A DNA stretch of 64,000 bases from Climacium dendroides. Lineage: Eukaryota > Streptophyta > Bryopsida > Hypnales > Climaciaceae. Shown piece after piece: positions 10,339-22,900 of the stretch. The DNA is taken from positions 19,406,001-19,470,000 of the forward strand of contig OX467082.1 in assembly GCA_950106755.1 (NCBI GenBank), read 5' to 3'. The position numbers and the translations under genes are program-made. Numbering within the stretch: the stretch's first letter is position 1; each line of letters starts with the position of its first letter. A model generated the notes under the pieces. The model was not told the DNA's origin, ran no database searches, and was given only the letters and a program-made list of their open reading frames with translations.

Positions 10339-12519
10339 ATGGCAAACTCCATTCGCTCTCGCAATGTTACCAACGCGGCTCTGGCAGTTGCTGTGGTCAT
10401 CCCTGCGCTCCTCTTCCACTGGGCATTCCTGTACCACTGCCCTGGCGAATCGGAGACTGGGCTTTGGAGCCGAGTGTGTGAATGGGGCAGAGAGCATCCT
10501 TTGGGCCTTGTCAACGTCGTCTTCTTCCTCAACGTCAATGTCTTGTTTTGGAGCATCAGCCTGGTCCAAGGCAGCACTTGGGTACGTGGGAACGATTTGT
10601 GGAATGCTCGTATTTGGGGGTTCAGTAGCAGGGTTTGCACTTGTCAGTTCTATGAATTCAACAAACTTTGTGGAATTGAAGACTCTATCCAAGAGTAGAG
10701 TTTTGCAGTTCCGTAGACTTGGTCGAAGTTGTTGAATGCACGTAGTGTATTTGGGGTTCTTTTGAGTGTTTCTATTGGTCAACCCTTTCTAGGAGCTTTA
10801 GATGCAAGAGATCATGTCTCAGTGTTTTGGATCATCAAGGATACGTAACAATTTTGTTGATTGTACCATTCTGGGATGGGCTGTCTTTTTTTGTTGCAAC
10901 AGTAGGTTTCACACTTGTCTGTTAAATGAATTCAACCAAGTTTGTTCGACAGACTTGGTTGAACTTGTTGGATTGAAACGCACTAATGAGTAAACCCGTT
11001 TTAGGAGTTTTAGAATTGGTTTTGGGTAAAATCAGTGTTTTCAATGATCTTTTAGACAACAACATCTTAAAGAGAATTTTCCCTAGAAATCATTTGAATG
11101 TCTTCCTATGGCCGCAATGATCACTATTTTCAATGGCCTCCCTATTTAGGCATCTGAATGATCTCTGTGATCATAAGTAGACTCTACATGGAACATAGCA
11201 AAAGTTTTCTTTACACCAGTTTAAGTTTGCTGCAAGATTGTTCTAGGTTTAAGAGCCAATGTCTGTTCAAAGTTTCAGCTGCTAAAAGTTTCTCAGCTGC
11301 TATTCCTGATTACCGGATTATGGCAATTGAAGTAGTTTTCTGCATTAATGAATTTGAATGTGCATTCCTATGCAACCTTGCGGTGAACAACCATACTCTG
11401 GTATGGTCCTCTGGTTCTCCGAACAAAGGCGTGTTTTTCGGGAAAAAAATTCTCAACAAATCTTCTTAATATGAATCTATGTGCAGTTAATCGATCCGTA
11501 CTGGACTATAATACCGGTTATGATGGGGTATTTTTATGGTACACACCCGCGAGCCAAGAGTGATCTATGGCGATGGAGAGCAGTCATGAGTCTGCTCTGG
11601 TTGTGGAGCATCCGGTTGACACACTCCTACTTTCGCAGAGAGAACTGGCAATGGGGTGAAAGGGAGGATTGGCGATTTGCGCAACTACGAAAGCAACATC
11701 CTAGACATTGGTGGTGGATGTCTTTCTTTGCAGTCTACATTTCACAGCAGGTAGGCTATGTTCTCAGCTTTTTGCCCTCTATGGTACAAGAGTCAAATCT
11801 GTTGAGATCAAATTTGATCAACTCGTAAGAATTTCTTATGCAATTTTAACGTTGTAGACTAACACAAGTGGCAATAAAAACACCATTTCCATTAAAGATC
11901 AACGGCCAAGACATTTAGACTAGTCATGCGTACGCAAATTCTGAATTGAAGGCCAACCAAGTGAATGAATAGATGAGTTGTTGATGGGAACAGGGGTCAG
12001 TATAGGAGACGAGATAAGGTCCTTATAGATTGTTGCCTTGCTTTGCAGATATTTCTTGTTGGCATATGTCTTCCTCTCTATGCCATTTCCTCCAACCTGG
12101 CACCCTGGAACATCTGGGACAGCGTGGCATCTTCACTGTGTGGAGCAGGCATTCTATTAGCCCATCTCGCGGACACGCAGCTTCATGTGTTCATGTCAAA
12201 AAATCAAACTCTGAGAGACCTCGGAGCTCCTCCAATCCCTGTTCTTCAAACGGGCGTGTGGAAATACTCACGGCACCCAAACTACGTGGGCGAGCAGCTC
12301 TGGTGGTGGGGGTTAGCCTTGTTTGCTTGGAATCTGCAGCAGGGTTGGATGGTGGCAGGAACTCTAGTGAACTCGGCTTGTCTTGCCTATGTGACTGTTT
12401 TAGTAGAGAGAAAGATGATGGAGAAGTCCAGTAGGGCTAGCGCGTATCGTAGATATCAACAGACTACCTCTGTATGGATTCCGTGGTTCAAATTCCAACC
12501 ATCAAAGAAAATCCAGTGA
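10339..12519 (+). CDS. DUF1295 / steroid 5-alpha-reductase-like membrane protein (three exons)
   Basis: Exons 10339-10581, 11487-11750 and 12049-12519 join in phase 0 at GT-AG introns and give about 325 residues. The protein is hydrophobic with several membrane helices (for example LAVAVVIPALLFHWAFLY near residue 15). The C-terminal third carries YSRHPNYVGEQLWWWGLALF, the signature block of the DUF1295 (PF06966) group related to 3-oxo-5-alpha-steroid 4-dehydrogenases and sterol reductases, which use NADPH in the endoplasmic reticulum. Plants have an uncharacterised DUF1295 gene of this length; the substrate is unknown. The ATG at 10339 is chosen because it opens a complete hydrophobic N-terminus. 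Intron 1 carries an internal duplication and introns 1 and 2 each carry a MITE-like repeat. The family call is firm; a precise reaction is not claimed. Confidence 0.9.
10575..11000 (+). repeat. Duplication in intron 1 of the DUF1295 gene
   Basis: Sequence from the exon 1 donor (GTACGTGGGAACGATTTGT, about 10582) recurs in diverged form from about 10843 (ATACGTAACAATTTTGTTG). Both copies continue to GTTTGCACTTGTCAG / GTTTCACACTTGTCTG and GAATTCAAC. The period is about 260-280 bp. The second copy no longer has the donor GT context. Confidence 0.55.
11030..11165. repeat. AGAGAATCTT-family MITE fragment (intron 1)
   Basis: Contains AAAGAGAATTTTCC, GGCCGCAATGATCA and GATCTCTGTGATCAT, the core words shared with the fuller copies at 19590-19830 and 23740-23985. 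Termini are not intact. Confidence 0.45.
11795..12015. repeat. Second intronic repeat family, copy in DUF1295 intron 2
   Basis: Shares with 14555-14775 the blocks CCATTTCCAT-AAA, GGCCA-GACAT, TGAAGG-CAACCAAGTG, ATGAATAGATGAG-TGTT and a closing GA-A-GATTAGGTCC / GAGATAAGGTCC. A shorter piece lies at 22055-22125. The three copies sit in introns or beside exons; the type is not determined. Confidence 0.6.
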
Positions 12520-13997
12520 CTCCATTCAAGGTACTATCAGCCTTTTATCTTGTGAGACACTTCCTGCTGTTGGTTCCGAACCCCAAGATGCTTCGGAAAC
12601 TTACCCCTGCCACACTCGAGGAAAACTTTAGGAAAGGCAATGAAATTGAAACATTTCGTTGGTATATTAGAGCAAGCTACCCCACTAGAGAATGACAAGA
12701 AGGATTGAGAATTTTTCTTTCTTTTACTCAGGCATGCTTTGGGGCATCCTCTGTGGCACATGAAAGGTGACATGGCAATGGAGAAGCAAGTGCTCTTCCT
12801 CCTAGCATTACTGCTTGAAAATCTATGAAATGAAGAAAGGGAATAGCTGTTATTGATTATGCATGTGGACTGGCCGATCAGAAGTGACTACTGTTGTGTG
12901 GTAACGCCCTAAGTTGGGAAATTGTTTCTCGTCTTTTGGCACACGTGAATGCTTGAGGTGTTCACTGGCTTTGGATGTCACGGTAATCGTGTGAATATGG
13001 GGAACGAGCCTCTCAGTTTGTTAGGGCACCAAGTTATTCCTCAACTGCCGGGCAGTATAGACGTCAAAGGTCCTCACCATGAAGCCAAACCCTTTCTTCC
13101 ACAGTGCTCTCTGTCTGCCGGCAATATATTCCCCCAAATCGGTCCTTCTACTGCCGTGTAGTGAGAAGATTAGGGTTGGAAGAAGTAGAGGTAGCTTGAC
13201 GATTCTCTTTGCGAAGGCATCTCCTCAGCCTCGTTCTTCGCGTCTACAGCATTGGAAATCTTCATCAAATTTCGAAGTGGTCAACATTGGAATTCATCTG
13301 TGTCACTGACTGACTGACTGGTGAGAGTATGACCTCAAGATTCTCATGTGTTCAACATTGATGGTAATTGGCACTGTGGTGCAATTCGTTTAGGGAAAGC
13401 TTCAGAAGATTGGGACCGATAAATGAGAGTGAGTTTACTCTTAACCTACTGTATAACAGGGGTTTTAGTAAAATTGGATTGTTTCAAGAACATCATGAAG
13501 AGAATCTTTCCCGCAATTCATAAGGAGGATTTTTCTTTATTATGTCATCTAAAAGTTCTTGAAGCAGTCTAATTGTACTGAAAAGGTTGTTTTAATCATA
13601 GGAGGCTTTAATATTGCACGGGGGCGAATTTGCTATGGTCAGAAGGAGAAACTAGAAGGCTAAAATAACATCTCAAAGTTTAGAAGTTCTGCTCACTTGG
13701 GCTTTTGCTCATCTTGCTTTTGTTTGGATCATAAATTGAGGATTGCTTGATAGACGCATGACTGACAGTTCTCGATTGTACCCTTCCTTGATGCATTCCA
13801 CTTCGCGGCGTTGTCTTAATACATTTATGAAAGAATGAAATGTAGCACATTATTTGGAAACCCTTATTGAAGGAGTTGCAGCTGATCTTTGACTGGCAGG
13901 AGAAAAACGCAACCAAATCAGGGTTTCCTTCATCCACATATTCTTGTTGGTGGAGCTGACTCAAGGAACTTTTCTCTCACAATAATTTCTTATTGAA
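12520..13997. other. Intergenic: DUF1295 3' region and CCDC146 promoter region
   Basis: No gene is supported. It should contain the 3' untranslated region of the DUF1295 gene (immediately after 12519) and the promoter and leader of the coiled-coil gene that starts at 13998. A degraded AGAGAATCTT-family repeat lies at 13455-13585, bounded by GTTTCAAGAAC and its inverse GTTCTTGAAGC. A short (CTGA)n run is at about 13306-13320. Confidence 0.6.
13455..13585. repeat. AGAGAATCTT-family MITE, short form
   Basis: Starts with TTTCAAGAAC-ATCATGAAGAGAATC and ends TCTAAAAGTTCTTGAAGC, so the two ends are inverted copies. This short copy suggests the family ends in an inverted TTCAAGAAC word. Confidence 0.5.
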
Positions 13998-16900
13998 ATG
14001 GCGCATTTGGGTTCCCATTCGGGAAGCATGATGCAAGAGGAGATTGCAGACCCTGAAGGCTACTGCATGCTGAAGATCGAGAAGATCGAGGCTGTTCATA
14101 ACAGTCTGCGGCAAGGTATCGTGTCGGGACATTTCAAAGCTGAAAGGGCGGAAGAATTGAAAAACAAGTAAGTGGCAAAACGTTTTTTCAATCATTTTCA
14201 ATAAGAATCAGAGCCTTGAAAATGCACATTAGGAAATGCACTATCATGCACTTGATCATGTCATGAGTTGTGATTGAATTTGTTTGGTTTGTATACTGAT
14301 TCAGGTTTGAAGATCTTCGAGAAGCTCTACGCAAAAAATTCATGACACAGAGAAAATTGGTTGCAGAGAGCTCAGAGCTAGTGCTTGAAAGACAGGTTAA
14401 GCCCATACTGACACCCTCTGTCACTCTTTGAGAACTTATTAAGGTAGAGGATGCTATTTTCGTTACTTGAAGCATTTTAACATTTGTAGGAGTGTGTTTT
14501 TTGGGAGATCAACAAAGAACTGTGGAGAGATCTTTGGGTGTAAGAGCAAATCTGTTTTGATCGATCGGTTATCACTATGTAGGAATTTCTTGCGAAAATT
14601 TGAAGTGGGATGTTGTTGACCTATATTGAAGGTATAGTAGACAACCCCATTTCCATAAAAAGATGAGTGGCCATAGACATTTTGGCATTTCATGCTTCCG
14701 CCACTTGCTAATTGAAGGTCAACCAAGTGTATGAATAGATGAGCTGTTCTCTGTAATAGAGACAGGATTAGGTCCCAACAGTTCTAGTATCCTCTACCTT
14801 AATGCCTATGTCTTGTAAGCAACCCACCCGTTGTGATGCCGAGTTAGCACTGACTAATTGTACCTCCAATTTTGTCTGCATGTCTCCAAGTGGTGCCCAA
14901 GTTATTCAACTTGGAGGCTCTTGCACTTGGTCCCTCGTATATAACAGTGTCCAAATCAGCACGTTTTGTTGCTTCGGATGGCTTGATTCGGCCATGAATT
15001 AACAAAATTGTGTTGATTTTGGACTCTGTTTTCTACTAGTGGGTGTCCAATCATATCACTGCTCAGTAACCCAGAGTCTGTCGTTATTTCAATAGAATGC
15101 GTCTCTGATAAACTTTTTTATCCTAATTGCAGCAACAAGAGAGGAAGCTGGAAAAGTTGAAGAAGGAAGCAGTGAGAGACGAAGAAACGATAGCAATAAT
15201 TGGCGAGGATGCAGAACAAGCCGATGCAGAAGCCCAAATGGCCATGTGGATCTCTCTGTTCATTACTTCACATTAGTGCACATACTTGTCCTGTCGATTT
15301 TGGCACATACTCCTACGGTAGTTTCCTTAGGTTCGAACAAATGGTGAGAATAGGTTGCACGCAGTGGATGTTTGCCTAATACTTGGATCCACTCTCACGC
15401 AGGGAACGGTGCGAGAAAGCGTTGTTAGAAGCGGAAGAGCTCAAGAATTTGAAACAGAGTTATTTATATAGAATTGAAGAGATCAAACGGGAGCATGTCA
15501 TTGCCCTGGAGCCTGTCATTGCACGCTTAAAAGTTGGTGAAAAGCCTTTTCTCGGCCTTTCTCACCACGATATAACTTATTTGACCTTATTCAAAAATTG
15601 AATCTTTGAGGAAATACCCCAGTTTGCATATTACTTATGAGGTCATCTTCTGAATCTGGTTGGGGGTGGGTGCAGCAAGAAATTCAAACAGAAGAAGAAG
15701 AATGTAAGGAGAGGGTTAAGAAGCTGGATCAGAGTGTAAAGGAGGTGTGGCCACGCATGTATATCTTGGGCACCCAAATCTTTTTCTGTATTCTGTCGAG
15801 TGTCTCTAATAACTCTTTCCAAGCAGTTTGGAGGGGAGAATCCCCGATGAAGTAGTATTTTTTCCAAAAATTACAAAAGATAATAGTGAAAACGAACAAA
15901 CCACCTAACCAGAAATACCACTATTATTCTATTTTATATTATGTTATATACCATCTTTCTCTCCTGAGCTCATTCTTTAGATTTGATGTCGTTGATGCTT
16001 GGGCTATTTAGGGTATGTGTTCATCACTATAATTTGAGAGTCCCAATGAACCTTTGTGATAATAAGTATGCGACATGTTCTTCACGTTTGCATATTGTAA
16101 TGATGACTGAGCAATCTTTGCCTTGTGTGATGACTTCTGCTGAGTATCCCACTTTCAATAAGCTATGCCAAGACTGTTTTGCGGATATGCAGATTGAAGA
16201 TACCAAAGCAATCCATGCAAGGCTTCTGGAGGGAATTCCAATACTAGAAGAAGAGAAAATGGAAACCAAAGACAAGTTGGAGGAGCTTGCTGGTAAACCT
16301 GAGAAGCTGAGAAAACAGGTCCGAGATCGGATCTTAAGTGTCACTCTTCTTGCCGTAATCATAGTTATGAGTAGAATGTATGTGTAACGTGATAGTCGAT
16401 TTCAACTTCATCGACAGGTGTTTTTGATGTAATTTAAATTTTGTAGTGTAATTCAAACGTTTCAATTTTCTTGTCTGCAATTTGTGATGTGGTCAGGGTC
16501 TGATAAAGTAAGTCATTGATTGATAAATTGTGATATTAACGTGAAATGCACTACTGCTGTAGGTTGATATAATGCTTAATGCTGTCAAAACTATGCGTGT
16601 GATGGTTGAGAAGTGGAATGTCAAGGTTTTGAATCCAACTCTAAGTAAATTCTTTATATCGTTTTCACATACAGGACTAGTGAGTGATACCTCTTCACGA
16701 TACGTACTTCAGAAGGTATGATCACTGTGACCATAGAAAGACCTCCCCATGAATTTTGGGGAAGGTTCTCTTTTGATGTTGTCTAATGGTTCCTGTCCTG
16801 ATAGTCTTATTTTCTTTTGAAAACTGTGCTCTTGTATCTCAAGTAGCGAACAGAAACTCATGTCAATTTCATGTATATATATCATAATCCTGCACACATT

Positions 16901-19900
16901 CCAATATCTAAGCACTCAATGTACTAAGAAAAAGACGCACCGTTCTACCAATTTGGATATTTAGAATTTTCTTTGACAAGAATCTAATGTCACCTGTCAA
17001 CTTTCCCCAGGCAGACGAATGTGAAAAGCAGCGTCAGAGTGTTAAAACGACCATCAAACAGAAGAAAGAGGAACATGCCCATGCTGTTGCCAACTTCCAT
17101 AAGTTTCAATTGCAAGAGCAAGAGCAAGTAAGGATTGGCAGAATTGCACGATCTCTTCTCCTTGATTGTGCCGTTCGTTCTTCCTTTTAAATATTACAGA
17201 TGGTGGACATGACACTAGGGTTGGGGCTGAGGTTGTGGTGCAGGAAATTGTGGTTAAGGACTTATTAAAAAAACTGGAGACGGCGAAATCTGAAATGGAG
17301 GTTAACTTCAACGATCAGGTACTTGCATGACGTATGTATGGAAACTTAGGGCAACCTTGGATTCCACGGGGTCCAATTAAACTTGAGATTACAAGAATTC
17401 CTGCTCCTTGATGCAGAAAACCATTTTTAATCATTCTACCTTTTTCTGTTCAATTTCGAGTTGATGCTAGTCCAAGCAACAAGAATGAGCATGAAATGGT
17501 GGCACTTACTTGGGTCCTATGCCGCATGCTAATTATTTGATTTATTTGAATTAGCAGGGTTTCAAGCTATTTCTTTGAGGTGGATTGGACATTTGTTACC
17601 ACAAAATGCATGATAGAGTGTTGTAAATGCAATTTGTTACTTGAAGCGTGATATCTCACCTAGTTGCTTATGATGTCGATTCAAGTTTTTAGCTTGTCTT
17701 CTCAAGCTTATTGCATTGACTTTTGCATCATACACCTTCGTTTCTTCCAGAAGAATACTAATCTTGGTATTACTGACAATTCACTTGCAAGGCACTTAAG
17801 TTATCATTTCTCTTCTGAGTCCTCTCCGTGAATCTAATGTGCTGGTGATGTGTTGCAGGTGTACCTGGACTTGCAGCTGATGGGCAAATTACTGGACTTG
17901 AAGCACGTGCAAGAGTTGCACACAAAATCCATACGAGAGCGAGAGAGGGTTCTCATCAAACACCAGAAAGTGCAGCAAGAATTGGAGGCGATTCAAAACA
18001 ATGTTCATGTCTACAAACATGAGAAACAGAAAGCTTATAAGAAGGTTTGTCAAGATGTGACGATCCCATAATCTGGTGGCATGTGTTGAAAAAGAGTAGA
18101 CCTATGTCTATTGTCCCATTTGTGAATTGATGTCGGTAATACGGAGAGCTGCAGCTACTGTTATGATTTTGACAATAAGTGTTTTACAGCATGCAATTGC
18201 AACCATAAACTTTGTTGTTTCGTTAGAAAATGGGAAAATCGTTTTCTTCATAGAAGGCACGCCCTAATAAAATAATGGTCTTGTCTACCCCAGTTAGTTT
18301 CTGCGGAGGAAGAGAGGGCAAAATGGGAAAAGGTGGTGAACGAAGTTCGCGAAGACGTCGACCTCACGTTGCAAAGCTTGAGAGCTGCAGAGAAGCTTGG
18401 GGAAGATGTTCTACTGCAAGTGAAGCAATGTAATGCAGAGGTAAGAACCTTTCTATAACAGATGTCAATCACACACTAAACCCTTCCTGGGTGTGTTGTA
18501 CGTTGCTTTTATGTTTATTCATGAGTTCACCGATCCTATCGGAGGTTCATTGTAAAATCAAAGAAAAGAAGTTTCAATTTCTCACAATGCGTTTTCTGAA
18601 ATGTAAAAGGTGCGAGAGCTGGATAAAGAGCTGATCAAGTGCATTCAAGAAGACCGTCGAATTAAAAGTGTGAAAACCAACCTCAAAAGGCAGACGGAAC
18701 GTCTTCAACGGCTTGCATCCTTAAAGGTCATGACCGACCCTCTCCAGTATGAATTTGAAATGCTCTCGCTTGTTCTCTCTCACAACCACAGAAGCTAAGT
18801 GCTCGACATAAAGATAGTAAGAATGCTATTGAAAAATTTCTAATAAATAATTGAAACTCCTTCACCATATCTATATCGTTGATCCATTGATTCATGTAAA
18901 GCATTCGTTCTTCTTTCCATTGACATATTACATGATTTTTCTTGAAGCTTCCTTAATGAATATTACTTGGATGAAGTGCTCTTTTCATTACATTCATCAT
19001 GCACTCGGCGGATGGTTGAGCGCTCAGGGCTTAAGTCACTTGCATGCAATGATCTGCCATTAATAGAGTCGACCTTCACTGTGTGCCATGCAGTATACTC
19101 AGTGGAAGCAAATGTTGAAGAAAGTGGAAACAGAGAAGTGCTATCATAAGAGTTTTGTGAAACGGGTGGAGCAACTCAAGAAGGAATATGAAGACAACAT
19201 CCTTCTATACAACGACATTCGTAGCCAACGCAACCGATTTCTTCACGCTGTGGAGGTAAGCATCGTGACACAGTTCAAGGTAAGGTACTCACACCCCAAA
19301 TCATCCCTTTCCCAAGTGCGTCTTGTATCTAGACTTGTCCAAAATATTTGGATGACATATTATGTATCTCTAGATTGGGGACACAATTAGGAAAGGAACG
19401 ATTTGGGGTGTGCCTACCTTAAATTAACACGCCACTACTCTACAAGAGGCTACTCTTCCCTTGCAACTTCGCAATGTTGCTCATTGATTGCGTAGTGTTA
19501 ACCTCCTCAAACCTCCTCGCATTCACTGTAGTTGTTGCTTTTGTCGTTAGAAAAGACCTCCTCTCCTTTGGTTTAGAGCCAATAAAATAGAGTTTTCAGT
19601 AAAAATAGGTTGTTCAGAAACTCTTGAACAACGTTATCAGGAGTATAGTCTCCATGAATCTTGGAGAGATCTCCCAATGATTCACAGCAATTGTCTAGAG
19701 GCCTCTCCATTGCAAAGCTTTTGTATGATCATTGTGACCGTTAGATCTCCCCATGTGAAGATTCTCTTTGTGATTATTATTTGAGGTTCTTGAACCAGAC
19801 TAAAAGTTTACTGAACTCCCTGTAATTTCTAAGCCCTCTGTTATCACTTTCATTTCCACATGACGCAATGTGGTTGGAAAACATGAGTGTGTTTTATAGT

Positions 19901-22900
19901 CGTAACCTACCCTAATGGTCATGAATCGTACTTCAAACTCCATGCACCAGCAACTTACTGTGCATCATTCGTGCAGGAAAGTGGCATTACCATAGCGGAG
20001 ATGAATGACAAGTTGGCTCCTCTGGGTTCACAAGTGGAGAATCTGCGAAATGATGTGACGTATAAGCTCAAAGTCTTTGACAAAATCCACCAACGGGTTC
20101 TGGACAGTATGCAAGCTTGTGAAATTTTGAAAGCGGACATCAGCAAGTGCACTACTGAAGTAGCTCAAAAGAAGGTCAGCACAAGTGAGATTGATACCTT
20201 TTATGCCCTTATTTACAATCCCTGCCTTTACATTCCTCTAGAACTTGCGATTCCAATGCAGCAACCAATGGTGGCAAGTTTTGCCGTTGTGATAAAGTTT
20301 TCATTGGCAAAGAAGAGGCAAGTTCAGAGTGATAATGCTAGAGTTTTGACAACAGGCCTTATCTATGTGCAGTGTAGCATTAAATATGCACCCAAAATAT
20401 TGTAGAAAGTTGTAACAATAAAGTCGTAGTCTGTTGTTTCTTGTGCGAGTATTTTGAGATCTAGCTCAAGGCAATCAAATGGCTGAGACTTGCTTGAATT
20501 GAGATCATGTCCAGTGTACCATTCAAGAGCTCAAGGTTGAAAAGAGGCGTGTGGAGGAATTCATTCAGCAAGTAGCGAAGACACAGAAAAAGATGCGCAC
20601 GGACTATACCATCCATATTCAAATACGCAATAATTGTGGCCTTAGCCTCATAGACCGTAATGACGAGCTTAGCATTTTGTATGAGAAGAGTAATGTGCAG
20701 GTTACCAAATTTTCCTGACACCAATAAAACTTACAATATCTTCAATTAAATTCGGTTATTTAAAGAAAAAATTTGAAAACATCATTCATGGGGATGTCTT
20801 CAACAGTGATCATAGGTAGGCCTCATGATGCTATCTAAAAATTCTTCAAAATTTGTCTAGTTTGACCGAAATTTCTCTCTTAATCTCGCTGTCGGTGATC
20901 ATTTGCCATGTGCTTGAATATTTTCCATTCAGGTTGATTTGCTGAAGTTTTCTGAAGTGGAACTTAACAAACGGATGGACGAAATTGCACTTCTCCGTCG
21001 TGCTTGCAACAGGACTTACGGAGACATCGCTACAAAGAAACGAAATGTTCAGGATCCAACCCCTCTTTTCGAGGAATTCAAATCCCTCCAGAAACAGGTA
21101 CAGGCTCCCTCCATAACTTTTCTTCAGCAATGGAGATAGGTTGTCATTTGAGTCCAAAGACAATTCAACCCTGAAACCATACAGCAAAGGTCAAAAAGTG
21201 GACAATGGATGACTTTTAAGATTACTGTAGAAATGAAGAATCCACCCATTGTTCCAAAAATCAAATCATTTTTGGCCAAGTACCTTGGTGATAGGTCTTG
21301 TTCTATCAAGGTTAAGTTAATCCATATTTCTACACAAATTTAAACATGTCCAACTCCCTATTGGACTTCTCTTTGATTTCTCCCTAATTGTTTTGACTTG
21401 TTAATGTTAGTCTCCTCTTCATTATTAACATTTTTGAAGAGTTTTCACCATCCAACAACATTATGAGATTTGCCTCTTTGAATTGTAATATGAACTTCTC
21501 CCAACCATGTTTAATAATGTTATGTTCATGTCATTAGTTTTGCACTTAAGGAATTAGTCTTGAAGAAAACAACATGCAAAGTGGACAAATGCACTTACAC
21601 AAAAGTTGGCTTGAGTTGGGTTCTAGGCTAGCAAAGCAAAATCCATGCTTGAACAACTTTCAGAGTTGTGTGAGAATCCTTTTAAAGAAACAAAACGATG
21701 TCGACAGCTAAAAGGATTTGACGTCAAAAGTATCAACCTGGAACAAAAGGCTTGGGCCATCGAAGTGTTCATTAGTGAAAAAGAAAACCAAGTCACTGAA
21801 AAAAACATCATTCTTGAAGAGGTAAATGCATGTAATCCTAGTTCTACACTCAATTCCATCAACACATATCAGTCTAAGATAGAAGATTCTATTTGCACCA
21901 TTTCAAGCATTTTACCAATGCATAAGAGTGTAAATTTTAGGTAATCAATATAGAGTTCAGAGATTCTCTCTTTGGATAAAAGAGAATGTTTTGAATCATC
22001 CTCATCATTGTATATGAATGTCTTCTGAAATTTCAAAGTTTCAAAGTGAGGTTGTAGAATTGATAGTAGACAATCCCCATTTCCATAAATTCAAAGATGA
22101 TTGAACCACACATAGTAAAGTCATGCATAAAATTGCATTGTGTTTAAAAATGCCACTTCAAGAGATCCTCACTCTATGTACATCTTGTAAATCTCTCTCT
22201 ATATATATCTATTGTTAGAACATCTTTCAAAGATTCTTTGATCCTACATAATTTTTGCATACAGTATCCAAATGTCACTTTGTTTGGTGCATTGGAACCT
22301 CCTGTTATTTGGCAACAAGAAAATATAAAAATTGACCAATGTAATTATATTAAATGTGCATAACAGAAAAAGTGGTCTTTTGTATATCTCTACCTTACAC
22401 CACCTACTACTAGGGTTATGGGTGCTCACATGAATTATTTTAACAGGGGTTCGTGATCTGATAGCATTTTGTAACTGCAGCTGGCAGCGCTGCTGAAGTC
22501 AGCGATGAGGCAAGGTGCCCTGAAAATGGTCCAAGGCACAGATCTGAGTCGAAAAATGAACGGGATTGTGCGCCAGCAGATGACTACTAGTAGAACTCTC
22601 GTGGCAACTATTTCTGAACTCGCTCTTGTCCAGGTTTTATTTCATGGATGTTCTAATCCATTGATTCATGACTTCCCTACACTCATGAAATAATGTACTG
22701 CAGCGTTTTTGTTATCGATCACATTTCTGTCTTTATGATCTGTAGGCTAGAGCTATGAGTTTGAAGCGAGAAAAGGAAGAAGCATTTGAGCAGCTCCATG
22801 AAGCTCAATTACGACTCGCCGCTGGAGAGGTGAGCTCACTTTGGGACCAACGTGTCATGTGTGCATTCTGGGTACATGGTCATACTCGTTATAATGGCGG

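Noticed and set aside
10027..10782. 251-codon minus-strand frame over the start of the DUF1295 gene
   Set aside because: It is the antisense shadow of exon 1 and its promoter; the plus-strand exon has clear homology and splice sites.
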